Source: an uncultured Lachnospiraceae bacterium
Lineage (GTDB): Bacteria; Bacillota; Clostridia; Lachnospirales; Lachnospiraceae
DNA length: 15,736 nucleotides
Direction of reading: 5' to 3'
Assembly: GCA_905209865.1 (NCBI GenBank)
Contig: CAJLUP010000034.1
Span: 1-15,736, forward strand
Position numbers and translations under genes: made by a program. Shown one piece after another: positions 1 through 7,634 of the stretch (position 1 is its first letter; each line of letters starts with the position of its first letter). Below the pieces are notes generated by a model. That model was not told where the DNA came from. It did no database searches and saw only the letters and a program-made list of their open reading frames with translations.

Positions 1-96
1 GCGGCTGCGCTGCAACAGCTACCGGATGTACCCTCTGTCATTAACCGACATTATTTTGTGCTTTCAGCAGATGATATCACCGTTTCTTCCTCTTAA
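1..96 (+). CDS. C-terminal end of an unidentified protein (cut by window edge)
   Basis: An open frame runs in from the left edge for 31 codons and stops with TAA at 94-96. The visible residues include LQQLPDVPSVINRHYF and end in ITVSSS. I do not recognise the family. The leucine/valine-rich LPDVPSV pattern vaguely resembles the last strand of ACT-like domains, but the fragment is too short to call. The frame converges on the minus-strand binding-protein gene and overlaps its stop by four bases, a common arrangement for real convergent gene ends. This, with ordinary codon use, is the only support; a chance open frame of this length is possible. Confidence 0.4.
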   Translation, partial: AAALQQLPDVPSVINRHYFVLSADDITVSSS

Positions 97-1796
97 GATT
101 CTTTTTCGGCATAGCGGTATTCCAAAGCGCCGCTTGCCGGAATCTGTCGGATTCCTCTGACTTTAGGATTGACAAGATTCACACTCTTCATCGCATAAAG
201 AGGAAGTATATAAAACTGCTCTCCAACCGCCAGTTGTTCCGCTTCATGCATCAGCGCCGACCGCTTTTGAGGATCCGTCTCGGAATCTGATTTACGGACA
301 AGATCGTCATACTGCTGATCCTGAATCCCGCTGCAATTATAAGTACTGTCTGACAGAAGCATTGACAGATATGTGTATGGATCTGAAAAATCTGCTGTCC
401 AGTTCATCCGGCACAGATCAAAATTACCGGCATGACGCATACTGTAATTCGTCTGTAATTCCTGTGCATTTAACTGAATCTCTATATTGAGATTTTTTTT
501 GAGCTGCTCCTGAATGACTTGCGCCGTATCCGAATCAAGTTCCAACGAAGGATAACTGTATGTCAGTTTGGGAAACCCCTTCCCGTTCGGATATCCGGCT
601 TCTGCCAAAAGTTCCCTCGCACGTTCTACATTTTCTTCAAAAGGCTGCTTTGCTTCTTCTGTAAAATATTTCCCTGTATTTTTATCTTTCATATATTTTG
701 CCACAAGATTATAGGTCGGCTCCGTATCTTCCCCGACGATCTTGCACAGTTCTTCTCTGTTTACCGCAAGATTAAAGGCTTCTCTCACACGGACATCGTC
801 AAACGGTTTTACATTCAGATTAAAATAAAGATATCGGGTAGCAATCTGATCTGTCACAAGCAAATCCTCTTTCCCTTCATATAACTTCATGACTGCAGAC
901 GGCAGGGAAGTTGCCACATCCACTTCTCCTGTTTCGTAAGCTGCTGCCATAGACTGCGTATCGTCATAGAACCGATAAGTGATCCGATCCAGATGAACCG
1001 CATCTTTCTTCCAATAACGTTCATTTTTTTCAAGGACAAAATACTGATTCGGAACGTATTCTGCCAAATAAAAAGGTCCGTTTGACAAACTTCTCTTCGG
1101 ATCTTTGTCCCAGCCGCTGTTATCTGCGTCTGCATATTTTACACAGGACGGCGTATACACAGGCAATCTGAGAAGATCTAAAAAATATACGCAAGGTTTC
1201 TCAAGATGGAAAACGATCGTCTTATCATCAGGAAGTTCAACTCCCAGCGACTCCATATCTGCCTCTTTCTTATAGATCTTTTCCGCATTTAGAATCGGAA
1301 AAAGATATACTGCATATCCGCTTCCTGATTCCGGTTTCAGCGCCCGTGTGATCGTATTTTTAAAATCTGCCGACGTCACTTCTGTTCCGTCAGACCAAAG
1401 GGCGTCCTGACGCAGATGAAAAGTCCATGTTGTAAAATCTTCATTCACTTCATAAGACTGTGCTGCACGATATTCAATCTCCCCGTTTTCATCAAATGTC
1501 AGCAGTTCATCCAATGCGCTTACCGAATATGCAAGGTAGGTCAGCGCAATCGATCCTGCGGGATCCAAAGAACCGGTTTCACTGTTAATCGCAACTGTGA
1601 TCTCTTTTTTAGAACGGTCACTTTTTCCCCCTTTCTCTCCCGACTGCTCTGTATGGGCGCAGCCGGTCAAAACAGTTCCAGCAAACAGCACAGCCGACAA
1701 AAGCAGTGCGATACCTTTTTTTGCCGTCACTGTAATCTTTCTCCTGTTTAGACTCTTGTTTTTCTTTTCTTCTGTATATTTTCTATCTCTCAACAA
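93..1796 (-). CDS. Oligopeptide-type ABC transporter substrate-binding lipoprotein (family 5, OppA/DppA-like)
   Basis: Extracytoplasmic solute-binding protein that would capture peptides or a similar ligand and deliver it to the permeases encoded just upstream. A hydrophobic signal segment ends in the lipobox LTGC (lipidated Cys46 from this start), so the mature protein is membrane-anchored. Family 5 features include an early LDPAGS segment, the NGPFYLAEY stretch, YFVLEKNERYW, and a late NWTADFSDPYTYL block typical of OppA-like proteins. The length of 567 aa fits the family. The start is TTG with AGGAGA six bases upstream. An internal GTG at 1730, also preceded by AGGAG, gives 545 aa and a textbook 23-residue signal peptide, and could be the true start. 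It is the last gene of the transporter operon, 31 bp after the ATPase gene. Ligand identity (peptide versus metal chelate) cannot be read from the sequence. Confidence 0.93.
   Translation of the reverse strand: MLRDRKYTEEKKNKSLNRRKITVTAKKGIALLLSAVLFAGTVLTGCAHTEQSGEKGGKSDRSKKEITVAINSETGSLDPAGSIALTYLAYSVSALDELLTFDENGEIEYRAAQSYEVNEDFTTWTFHLRQDALWSDGTEVTSADFKNTITRALKPESGSGYAVYLFPILNAEKIYKKEADMESLGVELPDDKTIVFHLEKPCVYFLDLLRLPVYTPSCVKYADADNSGWDKDPKRSLSNGPFYLAEYVPNQYFVLEKNERYWKKDAVHLDRITYRFYDDTQSMAAAYETGEVDVATSLPSAVMKLYEGKEDLLVTDQIATRYLYFNLNVKPFDDVRVREAFNLAVNREELCKIVGEDTEPTYNLVAKYMKDKNTGKYFTEEAKQPFEENVERARELLAEAGYPNGKGFPKLTYSYPSLELDSDTAQVIQEQLKKNLNIEIQLNAQELQTNYSMRHAGNFDLCRMNWTADFSDPYTYLSMLLSDSTYNCSGIQDQQYDDLVRKSDSETDPQKRSALMHEAEQLAVGEQFYILPLYAMKSVNLVNPKVRGIRQIPASGALEYRYAEKES
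1741..1745 (-). promoter_or_regulatory. Internal ribosome-binding site (AGGAG) before the alternative GTG start at 1730
   Basis: The minus strand reads AGGAG ten bases before an in-frame GTG (1730-1728). Starting there places only VTAKKG before the hydrophobic core of the signal peptide, a normal lipoprotein n-region. The TTG start at 1796 instead gives a 27-residue charged extension. Its own site, AGGAGA at 1803-1808, has better spacing, so the choice stays open. Confidence 0.4.
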
Positions 1797-1827
1797 TTCA
1801 TCTCTCCTGTTTCAAATTTTCCCTTCT

Positions 1828-3600
1828 CTATATTTGCGAAGTCATCTTGTATGCAGGATCTCGCCCGCCGCTTTGTCTTTCAGAATAAAGACAACAGGCG
1901 ATCTTCCTGTCTCCGAACGTATCCGTCTTCGGCATCTCTTTTCGGCACATTTCCATCCGATATCCGCACATCCCAAAACAGGGACATCCGCCTTCTGTCT
2001 TCTGTTCATGAACGACAGGCGCTTTTCGTTTTCTCGCTTTCAGCGGATCGGGCGGAATCACAGATTCTAAAAGAACCTTTGTATACGGATGCCACGGATC
2101 TTTACACAACTGGCGTGTGTTAGCACATTCTATAAGTCTTCCTTTATAAAGAATCCCCGTCCTGTGACTGATCCTCCTGATCACATCCATATCATGAGAA
2201 ATAAACAAACACGCGATCCTCTTCTCTTCCACCTCTTGCAGAAGCAGGTTTAAAATCTGCTTCTTTGTAGCAGCATCCAAAGAAGATACCGCCTCATCAC
2301 AGATCAAAAGTTCCGGTTCAGCAAGAAGCGCTCTTGCAATCGCCGCGCGCTGGCGCTGACCTCCTGAAAGTTCTCCTGGATACCGTTTTGCATCTGTCCG
2401 GCTCAGTCCGACACGAAGAAGCATCTGTTCAATCTGCTGTTCCCGGCTCTTATGTTTTCCTTCTGAGACACCCTGTTTTTCTTTTGCCCGCAATGTTTCC
2501 GTTAACATTTCTTCTATCGTCATACACGGATTCAGAGAAGAATACGGATCCTGGAAAACCATTCTGACTCTGCCTGCCGCTTTCCCTTTCTCTCTTTTGC
2601 CCGCAGGATCAAACTCTTCGCCCCGATAAAACAGTTTTCCACGATCCGGCCGCTCAATCCCCGTAAGGATCTTTGCCAGCGTTGTCTTTCCGCTTCCGCT
2701 CTCTCCTGCAAGAGCAAACAGTTCTCCTTCATAAATATCAAATGATACTTCATCCACCCCTTCTTCTTTTTGGAACTGTCTTTTCAAACGGCTTACTGTA
2801 AATAATGGCACCTTACCTACAGCGGATTCTTTTTCTTTTACCAAAAACCGTTCTGCCTTTGCATCAGATAAAAGTTTCTTTGTATATTCTGTCTGAGGAT
2901 CATAAAAAAGATCCTCTGCGCACCCGCTTTCAATCATTTCCCCATCTTTCATCACATAAACGTAATCGCATGCCGCTGCAATCACCCCCATGTCATGACT
3001 TACAAGGACAAGCGCTGCCTCCGTCTCTTTTACAACTTTCTTCAGCAGAAGAATCGTTCGGATCCGCATGGCCGCGTCCAGCGCCGTCGTTGGTTCATCA
3101 GCGATAATCAGCTTTGGTTCACAGGCAAGGGCGATGGCGATGACAACTCTTTGACGCATTCCGCCTGAAAGTTCAAAAGGATATTGTTTCATCCGCAATC
3201 TTGGGTGTTGGATACCAACCGACTCCAACAGTTCTTCTGCACGTTTTTTCGCCTCATGCCATGTACATTTTTTTCGATTTCGAACAGTCTCGGCAATCTG
3301 TCTTCCAACTTTCACCGTCGGATTCAGACATTTTAAAGGATCTTGAAAGACGATCGCTGCATTTTCTCCTGCCTTGACCGCCGTCTCCGAAAGAGTAACC
3401 GCCTTTGCCTCCACAGCAGCCTCCTGCCCGAGAAGCCCCATGACCGCAAGCATTGCCGTACTCTTGCCGGATCCGGATTCCCCCACAATCCCTGTCACCT
3501 TTCCCGCTTCTGCTGAAAAATCGATCCCCCGCACCGCTTCAACCGATCCGGTTTTCGACAAATATGTTACATAAAGCGATCTTACATCAAGCATACTCAA
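1828..3600 (-). CDS. Peptide-type ABC transporter, fused double ATP-binding protein (DppD-DppF/OppD-OppF-like)
   Basis: Cytoplasmic ATPase powering the importer, with both nucleotide-binding domains in one 590-aa chain (compare GsiA-type fusions). Domain 1 has Walker A GESGSGKST (about residues 40-48), signature LSGGMRQR, and Walker B ending IIADEP followed by TTALD. Domain 2 has GESGSGKTT, LSGGQRQR and LLICDEAVSSLD. Both look catalytically complete. The C-terminus carries the cysteine-rich oligopeptide-transporter tail (Cys at about 539, 541, 545, 552, 569 and 570). An ATG at 3666 opens the frame further but overlaps the permease gene by 70 bp. The TTG at 3600 is preferred: it overlaps the permease stop as TTGA and has GGGGAGG nine bases upstream. 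ATG 3594 is a second option with long spacing. Confidence 0.93.
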   Translation of the reverse strand: MSMLDVRSLYVTYLSKTGSVEAVRGIDFSAEAGKVTGIVGESGSGKSTAMLAVMGLLGQEAAVEAKAVTLSETAVKAGENAAIVFQDPLKCLNPTVKVGRQIAETVRNRKKCTWHEAKKRAEELLESVGIQHPRLRMKQYPFELSGGMRQRVVIAIALACEPKLIIADEPTTALDAAMRIRTILLLKKVVKETEAALVLVSHDMGVIAAACDYVYVMKDGEMIESGCAEDLFYDPQTEYTKKLLSDAKAERFLVKEKESAVGKVPLFTVSRLKRQFQKEEGVDEVSFDIYEGELFALAGESGSGKTTLAKILTGIERPDRGKLFYRGEEFDPAGKREKGKAAGRVRMVFQDPYSSLNPCMTIEEMLTETLRAKEKQGVSEGKHKSREQQIEQMLLRVGLSRTDAKRYPGELSGGQRQRAAIARALLAEPELLICDEAVSSLDAATKKQILNLLLQEVEEKRIACLFISHDMDVIRRISHRTGILYKGRLIECANTRQLCKDPWHPYTKVLLESVIPPDPLKARKRKAPVVHEQKTEGGCPCFGMCGYRMEMCRKEMPKTDTFGDRKIACCLYSERQSGGRDPAYKMTSQI

Positions 3601-4421
3601 TCTGTCTGACCTCCCCTTCTCTCCATTGCCTCTGCAAGGATATGAAATACGATCAACAATACACATAAGACAAGAAGCGGAAACAAGATCTCATGAGGAT
3701 AGAGAAGCATCCGGTCTCTTGCTTCCTGAATCAATGTTCCCAAACTTGCCGTCGGTGCAGATAATCCAACGCCCAAAAAACTTAAAAACGCCTCTGTAAA
3801 AATTGCCTGCGGTATCAGAAATAAAAAATTTACCGCGATCATTCCCGCCGCATTCGGAAGCAGATGTTTAAACAAAATCCGCACATCTGAAATTCCGTCA
3901 ATCCTTGCCGCCGCGCAAAAATCTGTTTCTTTTAAACGGATAATCTCTCCCCGTACAACTCGCGCCATGTCAATCCATCCGGCAATACAAAGTCCAAGTA
4001 TCATACTCTGTACCCCCGCGCCCATAACAAGTGTAATCAATATCACATACAAAACCGACGGGATGGCAGCAATCAAATCCGCAGCCCGCATCATAAACAG
4101 ATCAATTCGTTTCCCACAATATCCGGCTGCTGCGCCGTACAAAATACCGATCATTCCGTTAAGCAAAGCACTTCCCAGTCCAATTACAAGACTGATCCCT
4201 GCCCCATACCAAACACGCGTAAAATTATCCCTCCCAAATTCATCTGTTCCGAAAAGATGAGCACCCGAGAACGATTCATTTCGTATTTGTACATTTTGAT
4301 CAGTGGGCGAATACGGTCCGAATAATGGGACGCACACCGCCAGTAAAATCCAGACAAAAAGGATTGCAAGCGCCGCCTTTTCATCTAAGTATAAAGTTTT
4401 TCTTTCTCTTTCTTTCTGCAT
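3597..4421 (-). CDS. Peptide-type ABC transporter permease, DppC/OppC/NikC-like
   Basis: Integral membrane permease partnering with the upstream DppB-like subunit. The protein (274 aa from this start) has an N-terminal membrane segment (LAILFVWILLAVCVPLF), the FGTDEFGRDNFTRVWYG stretch diagnostic of DppC/NikC proteins, further hydrophobic segments, and an EAA-type cytoplasmic loop (CAAARIDGISDVRILFKHLL) that contacts the ATPase. A longer frame begins at TTG 4460, overlapping the previous stop as TTGA, but no good ribosome site precedes it. ATG 4421 has GGGAGG six bases upstream and is preferred. Its stop overlaps the ATPase start. Confidence 0.93.
   Translation of the reverse strand: MQKERERKTLYLDEKAALAILFVWILLAVCVPLFGPYSPTDQNVQIRNESFSGAHLFGTDEFGRDNFTRVWYGAGISLVIGLGSALLNGMIGILYGAAAGYCGKRIDLFMMRAADLIAAIPSVLYVILITLVMGAGVQSMILGLCIAGWIDMARVVRGEIIRLKETDFCAAARIDGISDVRILFKHLLPNAAGMIAVNFLFLIPQAIFTEAFLSFLGVGLSAPTASLGTLIQEARDRMLLYPHEILFPLLVLCVLLIVFHILAEAMERRGGQTD
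3610..3616 (-). promoter_or_regulatory. Ribosome-binding site GGGGAGG deciding the ATPase start
   Basis: GGGGAGG lies inside the end of the permease gene, nine bases before TTG 3600 and fifteen before ATG 3594. The spacing favours TTG, whose last two bases form part of the permease stop TGA. Confidence 0.6.
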
Positions 4422-4427
4422 TTTGTG

Positions 4428-4433
4428 CCTCCC
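4428..4433 (-). promoter_or_regulatory. Ribosome-binding site GGGAGG deciding the DppC-like permease start
   Basis: GGGAGG sits six bases before ATG 4421 and after the stop of the upstream permease (4457). The longer TTG 4460 start has only A-rich sequence before it, so this site argues for the 274-aa protein. Confidence 0.65.
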
Positions 4434-4456
4434 GCAGTGTTTCGCATCGGACTTTT

Positions 4457-5383
4457 TCAAGTTCTTTTGTAGGCTCTTCTGATCTTCGGATCAAACCATG
4501 CTCCAAGCAGATCGGTAATCAAATTAAGCACGATCACAACGGTTCCCATAAATACTGTCAGTCCGAGGATCAACGTGTAATCTCTGTTTGCGATCGACAT
4601 AACAAACTCTCTCCCCAACCCGGGGATCGTAAAGACACTCTCCACAGCGAAACTTCCTGTAAGAAGAAACGCCGACGCAGGTCCGATATAATTCAACACC
4701 GGAACCCATGCATTTTTCAGAGCATGAGTAAAAATGATCCGGCTCTTTTTCAGCCCTTTCGCTCGGGCAAAAAGAACATATTCTTTTTGCATTTCTGCCG
4801 TCAATGCGTTTCCGGTCATCCGGGTGATCACAACCGCTGGATACATCGCCAGAGCCGTAACCGGAAGAATATAATGTGAAAAAGAAAGCAGTCCTGAAGA
4901 AGGGAGCCATTTTAATTTCACACTAAATACAATCAAAAGAAGAATCGCCGCAGCAAAACTTGGAATCCCTGCGATTATCATTCCCACAGAACCGATCATC
5001 CTTCTGACTGCCTTTTTCTCGGATGCAGCATAAATGATCCCGCACCCTGTCCCTACGATCACTGATACGATCAACGCCGGAAATCCGATTGATACCGTAA
5101 GCGGCGCAGCCCTTCCGATGATTTCTTTTACCGACGTACCCGGATCCTGATAAGAGATTCCCAAATCTCCTTTCAACAGATTTCCCATATAGGCAAGGTA
5201 CTGATCAAGTACCGGATCGTTTAACCCGTACTCTTCTTCAATAGCTTCTACTACATTTGCAGAAACACCGCCTCTTTGAAACGGACTTCCAGGAATCAGT
5301 CTTACAAGAAAAAAAGTAACCGTAGCAAGAATGAACAATGACACGATCCCCGTCAATATTCTTTTTCCTGCATAGCGCATCAT
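4457..5383 (-). CDS. Peptide-type ABC transporter permease, DppB/OppB/NikB-like
   Basis: First permease of the importer, about 308 aa, the usual family length. It opens with the typical YAGKRILTGI stretch and a membrane segment followed by the conserved FFLVRLIPGSPF block. It then has several hydrophobic spans and an EAA-type loop (EYVLFARAKGLKKSRIIFTH) for ATPase contact, followed by FAVESVFTIPGLGREF near the end, diagnostic of DppB-type proteins. An apparent GTG start at 5395 falls inside the Shine-Dalgarno sequence AGGAGGTGA (5392-5400), so ATG 5383, eight bases after that site, is chosen (ATG 5380 also possible). It begins 51 bp after the YbaK-family gene and probably shares its transcript. 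Confidence 0.93.
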   Translation of the reverse strand: MMRYAGKRILTGIVSLFILATVTFFLVRLIPGSPFQRGGVSANVVEAIEEEYGLNDPVLDQYLAYMGNLLKGDLGISYQDPGTSVKEIIGRAAPLTVSIGFPALIVSVIVGTGCGIIYAASEKKAVRRMIGSVGMIIAGIPSFAAAILLLIVFSVKLKWLPSSGLLSFSHYILPVTALAMYPAVVITRMTGNALTAEMQKEYVLFARAKGLKKSRIIFTHALKNAWVPVLNYIGPASAFLLTGSFAVESVFTIPGLGREFVMSIANRDYTLILGLTVFMGTVVIVLNLITDLLGAWFDPKIRRAYKRT

Positions 5384-5391
5384 TGCCTCTT

Positions 5392-5400
5392 TCACCTCCT
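5392..5400 (-). promoter_or_regulatory. Strong ribosome-binding site AGGAGGTGA before the DppB-like permease
   Basis: This is a full-length match to the anti-Shine-Dalgarno complement, eight bases before ATG 5383. It overlaps the GTG that extends the open frame to 5395, which excludes that GTG as a start. Confidence 0.7.
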
Positions 5401-5434
5401 TGTTCCGCTCATAATATTGTTGCCGCCTGCTCTT

Positions 5435-5914
5435 TTATTCTGTCACATCCGCCAGCTTTGCGGGAATTAATTTCAACAGATCTTCTGGTGCAAGTTCCAC
5501 CTGATACCCGATCTTACCGCCGCTGAAAATAATCTTGTCCAAATCTTTCGCTGTCTCATGGATCACTGTCAGAAACTGTTTTTTCATTCCGATCGGTGAA
5601 CAGCCGCCGTGAACATATCCGGTAAGAGGAAGCAGTTCTTTTGACTTCAGCATTTCAATACTTTTCTCTTTCACGACATGCGCCGCTTTCTTCAAATCCA
5701 ACTCGCAGTTAACCGGAATGACAAACACATAATTTGTTTTTGATTTCCCGACCGTCACAAGAGTTTTAAACACCATGTCGGGGTCTTCTCCCAATACCTC
5801 TGCCACTTCAATTCCACTGACTGCTTCTGTATCAACGTAGCTATGGCTTTCATAAGCGATCTTCTTCTGATCTAAAATCCGCATCACATTTGTTTTCTCT
5901 TTATTTTTCCCCAT
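5435..5914 (-). CDS. ybaK: YbaK/EbsC-family aminoacyl-tRNA deacylase (Cys-tRNA(Pro) deacylase type)
   Basis: A small cytoplasmic editing enzyme, 159 aa, matching the single-domain YbaK family, which hydrolyses mischarged tRNA, classically Cys-tRNA(Pro). Recognisable blocks are the N-terminal YESHSYVDTEAVSG, the conserved VFKTLV containing the family lysine, VFVIPVNCELDLKKAA, the glycine-rich GYVHGGCSPIGMKK loop and the late FSGGKIGYQVEL. All match YbaK rather than ProX or INS-type relatives, but substrate preference is not provable from sequence. ATG 5914 is preceded by AAGGAAG. It stands after a 167-bp gap from the tetrapyrrole operon and 51 bp before the transporter genes, so it probably leads the downstream transcription unit. 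I see no functional link to the transporter. Confidence 0.93.
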   Translation of the reverse strand: MGKNKEKTNVMRILDQKKIAYESHSYVDTEAVSGIEVAEVLGEDPDMVFKTLVTVGKSKTNYVFVIPVNCELDLKKAAHVVKEKSIEMLKSKELLPLTGYVHGGCSPIGMKKQFLTVIHETAKDLDKIIFSGGKIGYQVELAPEDLLKLIPAKLADVTE

Positions 5915-6081
5915 TATTCTTCCTTCCTAAATCCACTTATTATTATGCTTCTGTAAGAATCCAAATTTCCACACAAAAGACAAAGAATAACAGACCATCT
6001 ACTGCCCAATTATACTGAATATCATTCAATGGTGTTCTGGCAAACCGAAACATAAAATCTTTCACTTTTTTATTTTAAATT
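5915..6081 (-). promoter_or_regulatory. Intergenic region with weak promoter candidate and inverted repeat
   Basis: This 167-bp AT-rich gap is the longest non-coding stretch in the window and separates the cobalamin/heme operon from ybaK. On the minus strand a perfect TATAAT lies at 6014-6009, with a poor -35 match (AGAACA at 18-bp spacing). Just upstream and abutting it is an inverted repeat, ATTGAAT-GAT-ATTCAGT (6030-6014; five perfect pairs plus one wobble and one further pair), which could be an operator or chance. I see no GC-rich hairpin followed by a T-run to act as a terminator for the upstream operon, so read-through is possible. Confidence 0.35.
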
Positions 6082-7629
6082 TTAAAAACTTACATCCCCA
6101 AAACATTCCACGATCTTCTCTGTCATTGCATCCATGTCCGCTCGTTCTGCAACCTGGATCTTCATCCCATATTTCCGCGCTTCTGCCGCTGTCTGCTCTC
6201 CGATGCAAACGGCAGACACGTTTTGTAATTCTATATTTTTCATCGCTTCAACAAACCCTTTTACTGTCGAAGCGCTCGTAAAAGTAACTGCATCGATTTC
6301 CTCCTTTTGAAACATCTTTTCTATCTTGTGTCTAAGTAAAGAAGAAACTTCATATTCCGTGCGGTATAATGGAATATCTTTCACTTGAGCGCCGGATTCC
6401 GTAAGCGGCGGAAGCAATTCGAAAGAACCTTCCTCCGCCCGAAAGATCGTAACCGAACTATGAGCCGAAAGATTGTCTGCAAGCGTTTTTCCCAGCTCTC
6501 CTGCATTATAAATCTTTGGCACGATATCTGCAAATAATCCGTGTTCTTTCAACGCTGCTGCTGTTGCAGAACCGATCGCAGCAATTTTGATCTGAGTTTT
6601 CCCTGCAAACAGCCTCCTCAGATCCCATGCTTCTTTTTCCAACTGTTCAAAAAATACGCGCACTCCAATCGGACTTGTAAAGACAATCCATTCCTCTTTT
6701 TCAGAATGTTCAATCTCTTCCAACGCTCTTTTTAATCTGTCATTCGGATGGATCGTCACTGTATGGATAGACGGCATCTCGATCACCTGCGCCCCGAGAT
6801 TTCGGAGACGTTTTGCCAAACCAGAACTATTTTGTCGTGGTCTTGTAATCAGAAATTGTTTTCCACCCAACACCCTGTCTTCCGCCCAATGAAATGTTTC
6901 TGACAGAGAACATACTTTTCCGACTACAATAATCGCAGGCGCTTTGATCTTCGCCTCATCTGCCCGTTGTTTTAATGTTTTCACAGTTGCACAGACTTTC
7001 CTTTGTTTCGCAGTCGTACCACGTTCCAGTACAGCCGCCGGCATAGTTTCCGGCATTCCTGCTTTCATCAACCCTTCCAAGATCGTTTCCATTGCCGATA
7101 CTCCCATAAGAAAGACCAGCGTTGCGTTTAATTTTACAAGAGCCTCATAATCAATCTTTGGTTTTTCATCTATTCTCGTATGTCCCGTGATCACATGAAA
7201 AGACGATGTATAATCCCGATGTGTCACCGGAATTCCGGCATAAGCCGGAACAGCTACTGAAGATGTAATTCCCGGAATAATTTCAAAAGAAATTTTTTCA
7301 TTTCTAATAGCTTCTACTTCTTCTCCTCCTCTTCCAAACACAAACGGATCTCCACCTTTAAGTCTCAATACCTTTTTTCCTTTTTTTGCTTCCCTTATAA
7401 GAATCCGATTAATCTCATCCTGTGGAACAGGATGATGTCCCGCATGTTTCCCAACATAGATTGTTTCTGTAGTTCGGGGAATCCGGCTTAATATCTCCGC
7501 ACTTAAAAGAGCGTCATATACGATAACATCTGCTTCTTCGATCAATTCCGCAGTCCGCAAAGTCAACAATCCGGCGTCGCCCGGACCCGCTCCCGCGATC
7601 CACACTTTTCCATATAAAGTCTGTTCCAT
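6082..7629 (-). CDS. cobA-hemD: Fused uroporphyrinogen-III C-methyltransferase / uroporphyrinogen-III synthase (CobA-HemD)
   Basis: Bifunctional 515-aa enzyme. The C-terminal HemD half closes hydroxymethylbilane to uroporphyrinogen III, and the N-terminal CobA half methylates it with SAM at C2 and C7 to precorrin-2, feeding cobalamin and siroheme. The methyltransferase domain (about residues 8-242) shows VWIAGAGPGDAGLLTLR, LRLKGGDPFVFGRGGEE and the IIPGITSSVAVPAYAGIP block. The HemD domain (about 257-512) starts at QFLITRPRQNSSGLAKRL and contains the late VTFTSASTVKGFVEAM segment. This fusion is common in Clostridia. GTG 7638 overlaps the hemC stop as GTGA, but ATG 7629 has AAGGTGA five bases upstream and is preferred. 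It is the last gene of the cobalamin operon; HemC, which makes its substrate, is directly upstream. Confidence 0.96.
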   Translation of the reverse strand: MEQTLYGKVWIAGAGPGDAGLLTLRTAELIEEADVIVYDALLSAEILSRIPRTTETIYVGKHAGHHPVPQDEINRILIREAKKGKKVLRLKGGDPFVFGRGGEEVEAIRNEKISFEIIPGITSSVAVPAYAGIPVTHRDYTSSFHVITGHTRIDEKPKIDYEALVKLNATLVFLMGVSAMETILEGLMKAGMPETMPAAVLERGTTAKQRKVCATVKTLKQRADEAKIKAPAIIVVGKVCSLSETFHWAEDRVLGGKQFLITRPRQNSSGLAKRLRNLGAQVIEMPSIHTVTIHPNDRLKRALEEIEHSEKEEWIVFTSPIGVRVFFEQLEKEAWDLRRLFAGKTQIKIAAIGSATAAALKEHGLFADIVPKIYNAGELGKTLADNLSAHSSVTIFRAEEGSFELLPPLTESGAQVKDIPLYRTEYEVSSLLRHKIEKMFQKEEIDAVTFTSASTVKGFVEAMKNIELQNVSAVCIGEQTAAEARKYGMKIQVAERADMDAMTEKIVECFGDVSF

Positions 7630-7634
7630 CTTTC

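Noticed and set aside
1597..2070. A 157-codon + strand open frame across the transporter gene boundary
   Set aside because: It runs antisense through the signal-peptide region and the ATPase tail, has Phe/Ser/Leu-rich composition typical of a shadow frame, and has no recognisable motif.
3601..3666. N-terminal extension of the double ATPase from ATG 3666
   Set aside because: It overlaps the permease gene by 70 bp and lacks similarity to ATPase N-termini; the ribosome site at 3610-3616 supports a start at 3600.
4325..4879. A 184-codon + strand open frame opposite the permeases
   Set aside because: It is antisense to two well-supported permease genes and has no recognisable domain.
93..5395. 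Calling the importer a nickel (NikABCDE) system
   Set aside because: Family membership is shared by peptide and nickel importers; no metal-specific residues could be assigned, and the binding protein resembles OppA.
5915..6081. Rho-independent terminator after cobA-hemD
   Set aside because: The only inverted repeats are AT-rich, short and not followed by a T-run on the minus strand.
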